This document shows positions 32,501 through 41,647 of a stretch of 64,000 bases of DNA, one piece after another (the stretch's first letter is position 1; each line of letters starts with the position of its first letter). Origin of the DNA: Pseudarthrobacter sp. PS3-L1 (GTDB lineage: Bacteria > Actinomycetota > Actinomycetes > Actinomycetales > Micrococcaceae); NCBI RefSeq assembly GCF_030063285.1, contig NZ_JASISU010000003.1, forward strand, positions 248,001 to 312,000. The letters are read 5' to 3'. Made by a program: the position numbers and the translations under genes. Under the pieces are notes generated by a model. That model was not told the DNA's origin. It did no database searches and saw only the letters and a list, made by a program, of their open reading frames with translations.

Positions 32501-33915
32501 ACGCCCGCGTCCTTCAGCGCACCAGTGCGTTTTTCTGGTCCAGGGAGCTCGCCCGCTCCAGCCGGGTTGGGCGCCCCAAACTGCTGGAATGCGATGCTGC
32601 GTTCTACGGCGTACACCTCACGGCCCGTAATTTCACGCAGGATGCAGGAGTTCCGGTAGGCGGCCATGCCCAGGTCAGGGGTGACAAAGCCGTGGGTGTG
32701 CAGTTCGGCATTCTGGACAAAAATCTCCCCGGGGGTGGTGCCGGCACTGTAGAACCTGTCGACGTCGAACCGGCCTTGGGCATCGCGTGCAATCCGGTCT
32801 GCGATTCCCGCCAGGAATTCGGGTTCTTGGTACGCGTAGCCCGTCGCCAGGACCACTGCCTCGGTTTCCAGGGAGTAGGTGGTGTCCTGTTCCGTGTGGT
32901 GCAGGTCTAGGGTGTGGGTGGCAGTTTCCGGATTCCAGCTGGCGGCGGTGAGCTCCGAGTTCGTCAGGAGTTGGGTTTCCACGAGGCCGGTCAGGCTCTT
33001 GGCGTACAGAAGGTCATGGATGGCGTCGATCAGATCAGCGTTGATGCCCTTATAGAGGTTCTTCTGGCTCTTGTTCAGCTGGTCCCGCTGGCCTGACGGC
33101 AGTGCGTGGAAGTAGTCCACGTATTCCGGCGACGTCATCTCCAGGGTGAGTTTGGTGTATTCGAGCGGGAAGAACCGTGCAGACCTGGTCACCCAGTTCA
33201 GCTGGTAGCCATGGGCATCTATGTCTTGCAGCAGTTCAAAATAGATCTCCGCTGCACTTTGGCCGCTTCCTACGACGGTGATGCTGCGAGCAGCCTGCAA
33301 CTCCGTTTTACGTTGCAGGTAGTCCGCGTTGTGCAACACCAGGCCATGGCCTGTCCCGTTGTGACCTGAGTGCATTGGATCCGCTTGCCCGGGCGCGGCG
33401 GGCTCGGCGTTACGGATTCCAACGCACGACGCCGGAATGTAGGGACTTGTCCCTGTTCCCAGGACCAGGCGCCGCGTGCGGAACTCCTGCGGCCCCTCTG
33501 GTGAGGACACCAGGAGGCGGTACACGCCGTCGTCGTAGGTCACGTCCGTGACGTTGGTGCCGAACCTTACCGAATCAAGCTGCCCGGCAACCCACTGGCA
33601 ATACTGGTTGAACTCCGCCCGGAGTGGGTAGAAGTTCTCCCGGATGTAGAACCGGTACAGGCGTCCGGTCTGCTTGAGAAAGTTCAGGAAAGAAAACGGG
33701 GACGTCGGATCCGCCAGGGTGACCAGGTCCGCCATGAAGGGAACCTGGAGGTGGGCGGAATCAAGCATCATTCCGGTATGCCATTCGAACCCGGGGCGGC
33801 GTTCCAGGAACACGCAGTCCAGGTCTTCTAGCGGCTCGCACAGTGCGGCGAGGCCCAGGTTGAAGGGACCGACTCCGATGCCTATCAGGTCATGGATGGT
33901 GGAGGTGGCATTCAT
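32497..33915 (-). CDS. desB: FAD-dependent amine N-monooxygenase (DesB-like)
   Basis: This flavin N-monooxygenase has 472 residues. It has the FAD motif [15 protein letters not shown], the NADPH motif [15 protein letters not shown] and the family segment [17 protein letters not shown]. It hydroxylates the terminal amine of cadaverine, or lysine, with O2 and NADPH. Context with a PLP decarboxylase favours cadaverine, the desferrioxamine route. Four-base ATGA overlaps link it to both neighbours. Confidence 0.94.
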   Translation of the reverse strand: MNATSTIHDLIGIGVGPFNLGLAALCEPLEDLDCVFLERRPGFEWHTGMMLDSAHLQVPFMADLVTLADPTSPFSFLNFLKQTGRLYRFYIRENFYPLRAEFNQYCQWVAGQLDSVRFGTNVTDVTYDDGVYRLLVSSPEGPQEFRTRRLVLGTGTSPYIPASCVGIRNAEPAAPGQADPMHSGHNGTGHGLVLHNADYLQRKTELQAARSITVVGSGQSAAEIYFELLQDIDAHGYQLNWVTRSARFFPLEYTKLTLEMTSPEYVDYFHALPSGQRDQLNKSQKNLYKGINADLIDAIHDLLYAKSLTGLVETQLLTNSELTAASWNPETATHTLDLHHTEQDTTYSLETEAVVLATGYAYQEPEFLAGIADRIARDAQGRFDVDRFYSAGTTPGEIFVQNAELHTHGFVTPDLGMAAYRNSCILREITGREVYAVERSIAFQQFGAPNPAGAGELPGPEKRTGALKDAGV

Positions 33916-35531
33916 GCGTTGTCCTTCTTGTTGACAGCGAGCAGTTGTGCTCCAGCGCAGCGCAGGAGTTCAACGATTTCGGCTATGTCCTCGAGCGTCG
34001 CTTCTGCGTTGAGCAGAGTAAATTTCAGATACTGCCTGCCGTTGACCCTGGTCCCGGCCACCACTGCCTGGCCGGTTGCAAACACGGCGGCACGAATAGC
34101 TGGATTGAGCGCGTCAGCAACATCCTCGGTCACTGGCACACCATCAGCCGTGGGCCGGTAACGGAACACAAGCGTGCTCAACTGCGGATCTGTCTCGAGC
34201 TCAAAATCAGGATCTGCGGCCAGTAGCCCCCCAACCCGCGCGGCCAGGTCGATTGCTTCGTCAAAGAGCGCACCGATTCCATCTGCACCAATGACGCGCA
34301 GTGTCATCCAGAGCTTCAGGGCATCAAAACGCCTGGTGGTCTGAATGCTTTTGTCCACCTGGTTGGGGATCTCGGCCTTGGCCGCGCTCTCAGGATTGAG
34401 GTAGTCCGCGTAATACGTCACGTGGCGGAGCATTGCTGCGTCACGTACCAGCAGGGCACTGGAACTAACCGGCTGGAAGAAAGTTTTGTGAAAATCGACA
34501 GTCACGGAGTCCGCCAGACCAACCCCGGCAAGTAGATTGCGGTACCGGCTGGAGACAATGAGCCCTCCGCCGTAGGCGGCATCTACGTGGAACCAGGAAT
34601 CGTAGGTCCGGGAAAGGGCCGCAATCTCACGCAACGGGTCAACGGAGCCAAAGTCTGTGGTGCCCGCAGTCCCCACAATTGCCATGGGGACCAGCCCCGC
34701 GTCAGTCGCCTCCACAAGGGCAGCGGCCAGTGCGGCTGGATCCATCCGGTGGTCAGCGGTGCACGGAACGGAGATGACGGCGTCGTATCCCAAACCCAGC
34801 ATGGACGCAGACTTCTGGATGCTGAAGTGGCTGTCAGCGGAAGCGAAAATGCGCAGGCGATCCAGAAGCAGTGGCAGGCGCAGAGCTGCATTGGCGGTCT
34901 CCCTTCGCAGCACCGCCACGGCATGGTTGCGGGCTATCAGCAGCGCCTGCAGGTTTGATTGGCTGCCCCCGGAAGTAAATACGCCGTCGGCGGCAGACCC
35001 TAGCTGGAGTCTCCCAGCTGTCCAGTCGATAAGGCGGCGTTCAATCATGGTGGCGCCAGCGCTCTGATCCCACGTGTCCATCGATGAGTTCACGGCTGAG
35101 AGGATAGCCTCGCCCACCAGCGCGGGAATTACCACTGGGCAGTTCAGGTGTGCGGCGTACTTCGGATCGTGAAAGTAGACTGCGTCGCGCAGGTACACAT
35201 CCTCGAGTTCAGCCAACGCCGCCGCGGTGTCTTCAAGGGGCAAGTCAAGATCGACGGCGGCCACGCGTTCCTTGAGTCTGGCAGGTTCTACGCCGGTGAA
35301 GGGGTGCTCGGTGCCCTCGATTTTGGTGGCGACTGTGTTGACACCCTGCAGGACCTGAGCGACATAGCGGGAGGCATTGCGGGCATTAAAAAGATGGTTG
35401 CTAGCGGATAGTGCCAGCTCAACCGAGGAGCCAAAGTCATGAGCGGGCAGCTGCCCTTTCGGTGCAACAGTTTCCTGGGAAAGCGAAGGCTGTTCGGAAG
35501 AGAAGCTCTTGTGGTGGGGCAATGCCGTCAC
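33912..35531 (-). CDS. desA: PLP-dependent lysine decarboxylase (DesA-like)
   Basis: This group II decarboxylase has 539 residues. The PLP lysine lies in [14 protein letters not shown], and [17 protein letters not shown] and [12 protein letters not shown] are typical cofactor-contact segments. It makes cadaverine from lysine, the first step of desferrioxamine synthesis. The GTG start has AAAGGA nine bases upstream. It heads the desA-B-C-D operon, and two overlapping iron boxes lie 38-71 bp upstream, so expression is expected only under iron limitation. Confidence 0.93.
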   Translation of the reverse strand: MTALPHHKSFSSEQPSLSQETVAPKGQLPAHDFGSSVELALSASNHLFNARNASRYVAQVLQGVNTVATKIEGTEHPFTGVEPARLKERVAAVDLDLPLEDTAAALAELEDVYLRDAVYFHDPKYAAHLNCPVVIPALVGEAILSAVNSSMDTWDQSAGATMIERRLIDWTAGRLQLGSAADGVFTSGGSQSNLQALLIARNHAVAVLRRETANAALRLPLLLDRLRIFASADSHFSIQKSASMLGLGYDAVISVPCTADHRMDPAALAAALVEATDAGLVPMAIVGTAGTTDFGSVDPLREIAALSRTYDSWFHVDAAYGGGLIVSSRYRNLLAGVGLADSVTVDFHKTFFQPVSSSALLVRDAAMLRHVTYYADYLNPESAAKAEIPNQVDKSIQTTRRFDALKLWMTLRVIGADGIGALFDEAIDLAARVGGLLAADPDFELETDPQLSTLVFRYRPTADGVPVTEDVADALNPAIRAAVFATGQAVVAGTRVNGRQYLKFTLLNAEATLEDIAEIVELLRCAGAQLLAVNKKDNA

Positions 35532-35568
35532 GTAAGTAGTCCTTTGGTCGCGATGGAAACGCAGTGGG

Positions 35569-35602
35569 CAAGGTAAACCTTACTTAGGACAGCCTTGCCT
35601 AC
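35569..35602. promoter_or_regulatory. Two overlapping DtxR/IdeR-type iron boxes upstream of desA
   Basis: Box 1 (35569-35587, read on the minus strand CTAAGTAAGGTTTACCTTG) and box 2 (35584-35602, read on the plus strand TTAGGACAGCCTTGCCTAC) each match 15 of 19 positions of TWAGGTWAGSCTWACCTWA. They overlap by four bases. DtxR-family repressors bind as paired dimers, so adjacent half-overlapping sites are functionally plausible. They precede the siderophore operon. Confidence 0.7.
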
Positions 35603-35787
35603 AAACAATTGTGAGCCAATTCATGGTGCGTCGTTGGAATACAGTACGTTTTGCAGTCTTTGATTTTCATCTGACCTGGAGGAAGCGCACACTATGCGGC
35701 GTACGCCAGTCTGCTACATTAAGAGACATTTGACGGCGCGCCCAAGACTTTGGGGCAACGTTCTTTTCAGTTCCGTGGGGGTTCACT

Positions 35788-36000
35788 GTGAAAAAGTACT
35801 TGCCAGCAGTCTCAGTCACTGCCTTGCTGGCCCAGACGCTGGTGGCAGGTACAAGTGCTTCCCCTGCGGACGTCGCTGTCGGCGGGCTGTCCGCGACTGG
35901 GTCTCCCGAGCCTCTGGTGCCACTGGACGCAGGTGGTGGACTTCGCCCTGTTGTGGGCGGGCCCCTGGCGCTGCTGCCCCGACGCCGGCATCAGCACTAA
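35788..36000 (+). CDS. Miniature secreted protein with LSATG motif, candidate sortase substrate
   Basis: This protein of 70 residues has a Sec signal peptide (MKKYLPAVSVTALLAQTLVA), a short Ala/Gly spacer, the pentapeptide LSATG at 34-38, a partly hydrophobic stretch and the basic tail RRRHQH. The order signal peptide, LxxTG, hydrophobic stretch, Arg cluster is that of a sortase substrate, and LAxTG-like motifs are the class E preference. The hydrophobic stretch is interrupted by Asp and Arg, so it may be non-standard or decaying. The GTG start has GGGGG nine bases upstream. The class E sortase gene begins 18 bp after its stop. Confidence 0.6.
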   Translation: MKKYLPAVSVTALLAQTLVAGTSASPADVAVGGLSATGSPEPLVPLDAGGGLRPVVGGPLALLPRRRHQH

Positions 36001-36017
36001 GTTAGCGGGCTTCCGGT

Positions 36018-36782
36018 ATGGGTTCCAGAAACAGGGCGCGGTCCACATCCTTCCCGCTGTTCATGACGCAGGTGATCGGGGAAATCCTCCTGACAGTCGG
36101 CGCCGTGGCCCTTCTCTTCGTTGTGTGGGAGCTGGGCTGGACCACCGTTCAAGCCAATGCCTCACAACGGGCGGCAATTGATTCTTTTGCCCAGGATTTC
36201 CAGGGAAATCTCGCCCCGGGCCCGGCAGGCCCCTCGGCGGCTTCCAGCTACGGAGATCCAGCCAGCACTCCCCTGCCATCAACTGAAGGTGAGGTTTTTG
36301 GGGTTGTGTATATCCCTCGATTCGGACAAAACTACGAACCTCGGCCGATGGTACAGGGGACGGGGCAGCGCGAACTCGATACGCTCGGACTTGGGCACTA
36401 TGAGTCGACAGCAATGCCTGGCGAAGTAGGGAACTTTGTCCTGGCCGGGCATCGGCAGACCCACGGCGCAACCTTGGATGCCATCCACACCCTGGTGCCT
36501 GGCGATAAAATCTACGTGCAGACAACTGCAGGCTACTACTCCTACGTTTACCGCAATTTTGCAATAGTCCTGCCCAGCCAGTCAGAGGTGCTGGCTCCCG
36601 TTCCGATGCACGTGGGTACAGCGCCAGAAGACAGGTACCTCACGCTCACCACCTGCAACCCTCGATTCGGCGCCAGCGAGCGTTTTATTGCCTATGCAGT
36701 GTTCGACTCCTGGCAACCCTTAGATGCGGGGCCGCCCCAAGAAATTGCAGACCAGGTCCGGTCCGCCATGGGAGGCGAGTAA
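36018..36782 (+). CDS. srtE: Class E sortase
   Basis: This sortase has 254 residues: an N-terminal membrane anchor (about 20-40), a linker, then the beta-barrel. The catalytic His lies in NFVLAGHRQTHG, the Cys in YLTLTTCNPRF and the Arg in ASERFIAYAVF. TLTTCNP is the class E form found in high-GC actinobacteria, which cut LAxTG-type signals. It is followed at four bases by a small membrane protein and then a DUF6993 lipoprotein-like gene, a common grouping. Nearby substrate candidates are the LSATG mini-protein before it and the LANTG repeat protein at about 50 kb. Confidence 0.92.
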   Translation: MGSRNRARSTSFPLFMTQVIGEILLTVGAVALLFVVWELGWTTVQANASQRAAIDSFAQDFQGNLAPGPAGPSAASSYGDPASTPLPSTEGEVFGVVYIPRFGQNYEPRPMVQGTGQRELDTLGLGHYESTAMPGEVGNFVLAGHRQTHGATLDAIHTLVPGDKIYVQTTAGYYSYVYRNFAIVLPSQSEVLAPVPMHVGTAPEDRYLTLTTCNPRFGASERFIAYAVFDSWQPLDAGPPQEIADQVRSAMGGE

Positions 36783-36785
36783 AGG

Positions 36786-37007
36786 ATGTACGGCTGGATA
36801 TTCAGAACGTTGCCTGGCCCCATCTGGCTGCGCACCGTCTTGTTTTTGCTCCTGATCGCAGCTGCGGTTGCCGCCTTGTTCCACTGGGTCTTCCCATGGC
36901 TTTCGGATTTCATCAACCTCAACGCCCCCACCATCGGTGCGCTTTCGCCCGTATCAGTTCAGGGTCAGCCAGAAACTGATTTCCCACTGACGTGGGCCAG
37001 CCGATGA
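36786..37007 (+). CDS. Small single-pass membrane protein of the sortase locus
   Basis: This protein of 73 residues has one strong hydrophobic segment (about 18-38, LRTVLFLLLIAAAVAALFHW) and a polar tail. Similar short proteins with a WIFRTLPGP-like opening commonly sit beside class E sortase genes in actinobacteria, but their function is unknown to me. It starts four bases after the sortase stop and overlaps the next gene by four bases (ATGA), so the three are co-expressed. Confidence 0.82.
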   Translation: MYGWIFRTLPGPIWLRTVLFLLLIAAAVAALFHWVFPWLSDFINLNAPTIGALSPVSVQGQPETDFPLTWASR

Positions 37008-37489
37008 GAAAGGACGCTTCGAAGGACAGGCGACACCGGCGGCCGGCACCGTGGGTTGTGGCGCCGGTGGCAGTTCTGATCAGCCTCACAGCCTCCTGCT
37101 CAGCGCAGGATGCGCCTGCATCAACGCGCTTCGATTCCTCGCGTGTTCCGGCGTCGGTGGACTCTGTGCTGCCGGGAACTTCAGGTTCCGGCCGCCTCAA
37201 CACCATCAGGACCACAATGGAAGAGGCCCTCACCAGACTGGCCTCAACCACGCCCCACGTGGAACGGGAGGCGCTGCGCGCAACCCTGATCGGCCTAGAT
37301 CCAGAAACGGCAGACACCGTCGAGGTGTCCATCTCAACGACGCCAACCGGGCTGGATGTGGAATCCGTTCAGGGGGCACTCTTGATCAGCGGAGAGTGTG
37401 TGATAGCTGAGATCAGAGCGGGAAAGGTCACCACCACGGTCTTGCCAGCTCTGAAGAACAGTCACTGTTTTGTTGGGGACCAGCGGTGA
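37004..37489 (+). CDS. DUF6993-like exported/lipoprotein-like protein
   Basis: This protein of 161 residues has a basic N-terminus, a hydrophobic signal (VVAPVAVLISLTASC) with a lipobox-like Cys whose -3 residue is not ideal, a Ser/Pro-rich linker, and a compact C-terminal domain ending GECVIAEIRAGKVTTTVLPA, then CFVGDQR. This C-terminal pattern is typical of DUF6993, a family of unknown function. The two cysteines in GECVI and SHCFV could form a disulfide. It is coupled to the small membrane protein by an ATGA overlap. Confidence 0.8.
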   Translation: MRKDASKDRRHRRPAPWVVAPVAVLISLTASCSAQDAPASTRFDSSRVPASVDSVLPGTSGSGRLNTIRTTMEEALTRLASTTPHVEREALRATLIGLDPETADTVEVSISTTPTGLDVESVQGALLISGECVIAEIRAGKVTTTVLPALKNSHCFVGDQR

Positions 37490-37508
37490 CAGCACACACC
37501 ATCCTGAC

Positions 37509-37838
37509 CTACGCTCCCGGCCAGTCTATGTACTGCTCATATCCACCATGTTTTTTCAGATATCCCGCCACATAGGGGCAGTGCGGGACGATGCGCTTTC
37601 CTGCCGCCACGACGTCATCAAGGGCAAAATGGACCAGGACCCGGGCCAGCCCTTCCCCTTGGGAACAGTCTGAGGTTTGGGTGTGGATGAAGTCCACATG
37701 CCCGGGGCGGTCAACGTAGCTGAGCTGGACTGCAAGAGCGGACCCGGAGTGGAGCTCGTAGCGATGTTGCGCATCATTACGGAGAGTGGAGACATCCGGT
37801 GTGAAAGTGTCCGCCGGTATAACGCTGTTCTGGCTCAT
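37509..37838 (-). CDS. YjdJ-type small GNAT-family acetyltransferase
   Basis: This protein of 109 residues has the compact acetyl-CoA-binding fold of the YjdJ/GNAT-related family. The pattern GEGLARVLVHFALDDVVAAG (CoA loop and helix) followed by RIVPHCPYVAGYLKKHGGY is the family hallmark. The substrate is unknown. It is convergent with the sortase locus, whose last stop lies only about 20 bp away. Confidence 0.85.
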   Translation of the reverse strand: MSQNSVIPADTFTPDVSTLRNDAQHRYELHSGSALAVQLSYVDRPGHVDFIHTQTSDCSQGEGLARVLVHFALDDVVAAGKRIVPHCPYVAGYLKKHGGYEQYIDWPGA

Positions 37839-37891
37839 ACCCTGAGAGTGTCACCAGAACCGGCCACTGGCAATGCCCTACTACAAGCCAA

Positions 37892-38293
37892 TCAGGTCGC
37901 CACGGCCAGCAGCCCAAAGAAAACTGCCAGCAGCGGTGTGGTCCCCTGGATAATTGCCGGACGGATGCTCCTGCCGCCGGTCTGGGCCAGCACCAGGGCC
38001 GCCAGCAGCATGGAACCACAGCACGCAAACACGAGAGTCCAGCCAGCAATAACGCTGCCAGCTGAGGAGGCGATACCCACCAGCGCAACACCGATCAACG
38101 CCCCAATGGCAAGAAACAGGTTGTAGAAGCCCTGGTTGTAGGCCAACGACCTAGTGATGTTCGCTTCTTCCTGCGACGGAATATTGAACGTCTTCCAGGT
38201 CTTTGGAGTGGTCCAGGTGAAGGACTCCAGCACAAAAATGTAAACGTGCAGGGCGGCAGCAATGAAAGCGAAAAAGAGGGAGACCAGGAGCAT
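37892..38293 (-). CDS. DUF1304 membrane protein
   Basis: This integral membrane protein of 133 residues has four hydrophobic segments. Its opening (AALHVYIFVLESFTW) and the stretch RSLAYNQGFYNLFLAIGAL are characteristic of DUF1304. The function of the family is unknown. It lies 53 bp from the GNAT gene on the same strand. Confidence 0.9.
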   Translation of the reverse strand: MLLVSLFFAFIAAALHVYIFVLESFTWTTPKTWKTFNIPSQEEANITRSLAYNQGFYNLFLAIGALIGVALVGIASSAGSVIAGWTLVFACCGSMLLAALVLAQTGGRSIRPAIIQGTTPLLAVFFGLLAVAT

Positions 38294-38326
38294 GATCTGA
38301 TCCTAGTCCCCCCTAGCGCTTTGGCC

Positions 38327-39178
38327 TTATCGACTAAGCATGTTCAATGTCGCCGTGGCGAAGGCCCGCGCGGAACCGTCCCAATCACGGAGGAGTCCCT
38401 GAAGGTTTTCTCCATCCGCGCGCTGTGCCGCTATCCCCGCCTGCAGCGTAGCCAGGATGCCCGTCCGCAGTTCCGTGTTGAAGTTGACCTTGCCCACATT
38501 CATTGACGCGGCTTTGACCAGTTCCCCTGCGGGGATTCCTGACGCGCCGTGCAGAACGAGGGGCAGGTGCGTGCGGACTGCAATATCCTGCAGGACATCC
38601 CAGCGGAGCTGGGGTTCTCCGCTGTACTTTCCGTGGACATTGCCCACTGCAACAGCAAGGAGCTGGGCTCCCGTGGCGCGGACGAACTCCTCCACCTGTG
38701 TCGAGTCGGTCAGCCCGGCAACGGCGCTACCCGCGTAATCGGTACCAAAGGCCCGGTCCTCGTCTCCCGCAAGTCCGCCCAGTTCTGCTTCAATCACGAC
38801 GTCGGCACCTACTGCCGCGCGTACACGCGTCACCAGTCCAACATTGTCAGCGAACGGCAGAGCCGACCCGTCCGCAAGGACAGAATCCGCACCGGCGGTG
38901 ACGCCGTCGTAAATGACCTGAACGTCGGTGGCATGGTCCAGCTGGATGGCAACGGGGACATCCGCTGCATCCGCAAGGGTGCGCAGCGCAGCTATAAACC
39001 GAAGCCCGCTGGGCGTTGTGGGAGTTTTTGGTGCCACCAAGATGATGACCCCCCTGCCGGCGTCCTCTGCTGCCCCGACGACAGCCAGCGCCGTCGTGAA
39101 GTCGTAACACGTCAGCGCAGGAACGGCGGAACCGTGCTGCAGTGCAGCGCTGACGAGGTGATCCAGTCGTGTGCGCAT
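38327..39178 (-). CDS. Class II fructose-bisphosphate-aldolase-family enzyme
   Basis: This class II (zinc) ketose-bisphosphate aldolase relative has 283 residues. The zinc and substrate histidines are seen in VAIQLDHATD, VGNVHGKYSG and LVLHGASGIP, and the EAELGGLAGDED segment is typical. It touches the permease gene by one base, at the end of an operon with a tetronate dehydrogenase and a four-carbon acid sugar kinase. There it probably splits or decarboxylates a 3-oxo-tetronate 4-phosphate or related intermediate, giving a triose phosphate. Known tetronate pathways usually use an AraD-like decarboxylase (OtnC) at this step, so this is a variant. Confidence 0.88.
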   Translation of the reverse strand: MRTRLDHLVSAALQHGSAVPALTCYDFTTALAVVGAAEDAGRGVIILVAPKTPTTPSGLRFIAALRTLADAADVPVAIQLDHATDVQVIYDGVTAGADSVLADGSALPFADNVGLVTRVRAAVGADVVIEAELGGLAGDEDRAFGTDYAGSAVAGLTDSTQVEEFVRATGAQLLAVAVGNVHGKYSGEPQLRWDVLQDIAVRTHLPLVLHGASGIPAGELVKAASMNVGKVNFNTELRTGILATLQAGIAAQRADGENLQGLLRDWDGSARAFATATLNMLSR

Positions 39179-40584
39179 CAGAGCGCCAGGCCTCCTGCCA
39201 GCATCCAGACACCAAAGGTCAGCACGAACCCGGCAAAGCCCAGGATGGTTGTCAGAACTGTCCAGGTCCGCAGGCCATCGGATACGGACAGTCCCAGGTA
39301 GCGGGTGACAATCCAGAAACCGGAGTCGTTCACGTGGCTCAGCCCCAGGGCACCGAACCCGATAGCGACCAGAATCAACGCCGTCTGCAGCGGCGAGTAG
39401 CCGCCGTCAGCCACCGACGCTGCCAGCAGACCCGCGGTGGTGATGATGGCAACCGTTGCCGAGCCCTGGGAAGCTCGGAGAATCGCCGCAAGGAGATACG
39501 CCATCAGGATTACTGGCAGTCCGGCCTGCTGAAGGCCTTCCGCCAAGGCTGTTCCGATACCGGAGACAGTCAGGACCTTGCCAAAGACGCCGCCGGCGCC
39601 CGTGACCAGAATGACGATGGCTGTTGGTGCCAGTGCAGAGTCCATGACTTCCCCGGTGTGCTGGGAGGACCAGCCCCGGCGAATGCCCAGGAAGTAGTAG
39701 GCCAGGCCAAGGGCCACCAGCAGGGCAATCAGCGGCGCACCGATAAATGCAGCCAGAGCAGAAGCGAAGGAGTCCTTGGGCAGAATGACAGCGCCTACAG
39801 TACCCACCATAATCATGAGAATCGGCAGCACAATCAGGGTGATGATCATCGCCGGGCTGGGAGCAGTCTTGACCTCGGTCTTGACTCCACCCTGCGCCGC
39901 GTCCATTTCAACCTGGGAATTGCCGCTGCCAAAAAGTCGGAACTGCTCCGCGGTGGCTGGCAACATCGTGTAGTCCCGGCGGTTCAGTTTCCGGGCCACA
40001 AAATAGCCCAGGATTCCAACCGGGATGCAAAGTCCAAGGCCAAGAATGGTGACCCAACCAATGTCAGCACCAAGGATTCCGGCCCCACCCACCACGCCCG
40101 GGTGCGGCGGGACCACGACGTGGATGGCCAGCATGATTCCTGCCACGGGGAGCCCGAACTTCACGGGATTGACCCCGGCAGCCTTGGCGAAACCGTAGAT
40201 GATGGGGATAAGAATGATGAATCCGACGTCGAAGAACACCGGAATAGCCAGCAGAAACGCAGCTGCCGTCAGCGCTGCTATGACACGGCGCGGACCCAGT
40301 AGTTGGGTGAATTTCCCGGCAAGCGACTGGGCTCCACCGGAAATCTCGATCATTTTGCCCAGCATGGCCCCGAGGCCCACCAGGATGGCAACAGATCCCA
40401 GGGTTCCACCCATGCCGTCAGTGACGGTCTTAATGACATCCTGGAGCGGGATTCCGGCCACCAGTGCCACCAGGACGCTGACAACAAGTAGGGCCAGGAA
40501 GGCCGGGATCTTGAACTTAATGACGGCCAGCAAAAGCAGGGCAACGCCTGCCGCCGCGATGGCCAGAAGAGCGAGAGCGCTCAT
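39178..40584 (-). CDS. GntP-family gluconate/sugar-acid:H+ symporter
   Basis: This permease of 468 residues has about 12 membrane segments and GntP features: LGAMLGKMIEISGGAQSLA, FFDVGFIILIPIIYGFAK and HVVVPPHPGVV. The family imports gluconate and other sugar acids. Its place between tetronate dehydrogenase and aldolase genes makes threonate, erythronate or a related four-carbon acid the likely substrate. AAGGAG precedes the ATG. Confidence 0.92.
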   Translation of the reverse strand: MSALALLAIAAAGVALLLLAVIKFKIPAFLALLVVSVLVALVAGIPLQDVIKTVTDGMGGTLGSVAILVGLGAMLGKMIEISGGAQSLAGKFTQLLGPRRVIAALTAAAFLLAIPVFFDVGFIILIPIIYGFAKAAGVNPVKFGLPVAGIMLAIHVVVPPHPGVVGGAGILGADIGWVTILGLGLCIPVGILGYFVARKLNRRDYTMLPATAEQFRLFGSGNSQVEMDAAQGGVKTEVKTAPSPAMIITLIVLPILMIMVGTVGAVILPKDSFASALAAFIGAPLIALLVALGLAYYFLGIRRGWSSQHTGEVMDSALAPTAIVILVTGAGGVFGKVLTVSGIGTALAEGLQQAGLPVILMAYLLAAILRASQGSATVAIITTAGLLAASVADGGYSPLQTALILVAIGFGALGLSHVNDSGFWIVTRYLGLSVSDGLRTWTVLTTILGFAGFVLTFGVWMLAGGLAL

Positions 40585-40707
40585 GGTGTGTCTCCTTTGA
40601 CAGCGCCAGTTAAGCCTGGCGAGCTTGGTTAGTCCGTCCCGGCTGAGCCTGGAAGGTGTGCGACGACGGCGGAGGGGGTGCCGCCGTCATCGCAGTTCGG
40701 GGTGGTG

Positions 40708-41607
40708 TTAGGCGGTTCGCTTTGCGGGCGCGACTACCCTGATGACGGCCGAATCGTCGGCCGCGGCAAGGCCCTGAGCCTGGCCCAGCAGGTAGAGCTG
40801 TTCGGCTGCCGCAGCCACCGGTGCTGCGAGCCCAGCAGCACGGGTAGCTTTGCCGACAATGCCCATGTCCTTGACAAAAATATCCAGCCTGGACAGCACT
40901 TCGGCACCATTTTCCGAGTAGGCCTCCAGGATCCTGGGGCCTCGATTGGAGAGCATGAAGGACCCTGCTGCCCCGGCCTCAAGCGCCGCAAGAGTCTTTG
41001 CCTGGTCCAGTCCCAGCGCATCAGCAAGGGCCATGGCCTCTGCCGCGGCCGCTATGTGGACGCCGCAGAGGAGCTGGTTCACAGTCTTGAGAGCCTGACC
41101 ATCACCTGGCTTGTCTCCCACCACGGTCAGGGTGGAGGCCAGCAGGTCCAGGGCAGGCTGGGCCTTGGCCCGCGCACCGGGGGAAGCTCCCACCACAATG
41201 AGGAGATCGCCCTCCCCGGCCCGCTTGGGTCCGCCGGAAAGCGGAGCGTCCACCAGTTCGACGTCGAACGCCGCCAGTGCGGCCACTGTTGCGGGAATCG
41301 CGTCAGTGCCCACTGTGCTCCCCAGAATAACAACGGCGCCGGGTTTCAGGACCGAGGCAATGCCCTGTTCGCCGAAGAGCACCTCGTGCAGCTGCTCGCC
41401 GTTGCGCACCGCCAGCAGGAGGGCATCGGCATCCATGGCAGCCTCGCGGGCTGATGCGAAGGTGCGGATACCTGCCTCTTCGGCCAGCGCCAGCCGCGGC
41501 TCGGCAATGTCAAAGCCGTGAACGGTGAGTTCGCTGGCAAGACGGGTCGCCATGGGCAGGCCCATGGCGCCGAGTCCAAGGACTGTAACTGTGTACGTAC
41601 TGGTCAT
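40708..41607 (-). CDS. ltnD: NAD-dependent tetronate (L-threonate-type) dehydrogenase
   Basis: This beta-hydroxyacid dehydrogenase has 299 residues. The Rossmann motif is VLGLGAMGLPMATRLA, the substrate motif is LVDAPLSGGPKRAGEG and the catalytic Lys lies in ALKTVNQLL. In the 3-hydroxyisobutyrate dehydrogenase family, members next to DUF1537 kinases oxidise L-threonate or D-erythronate at C2. The ATG at 41607 is preferred because GGAGAAG lies just upstream. It sits 40 bp after the kinase gene. The exact stereoisomer is inferred, not read. Confidence 0.87.
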   Translation of the reverse strand: MTSTYTVTVLGLGAMGLPMATRLASELTVHGFDIAEPRLALAEEAGIRTFASAREAAMDADALLLAVRNGEQLHEVLFGEQGIASVLKPGAVVILGSTVGTDAIPATVAALAAFDVELVDAPLSGGPKRAGEGDLLIVVGASPGARAKAQPALDLLASTLTVVGDKPGDGQALKTVNQLLCGVHIAAAAEAMALADALGLDQAKTLAALEAGAAGSFMLSNRGPRILEAYSENGAEVLSRLDIFVKDMGIVGKATRAAGLAAPVAAAAEQLYLLGQAQGLAAADDSAVIRVVAPAKRTA

Positions 41608-41647
41608 GATCTTCTCCATTAACGGTGGTTGTGCCCTGGACCGCGGG

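Noticed and set aside
35694..36005. A longer frame (about 103 residues) overlapping the mini-protein before the sortase.
   Set aside because: Its translation is Arg/Cys-rich with no signal peptide; the frame from 35788 has a clear signal peptide and LSATG motif.
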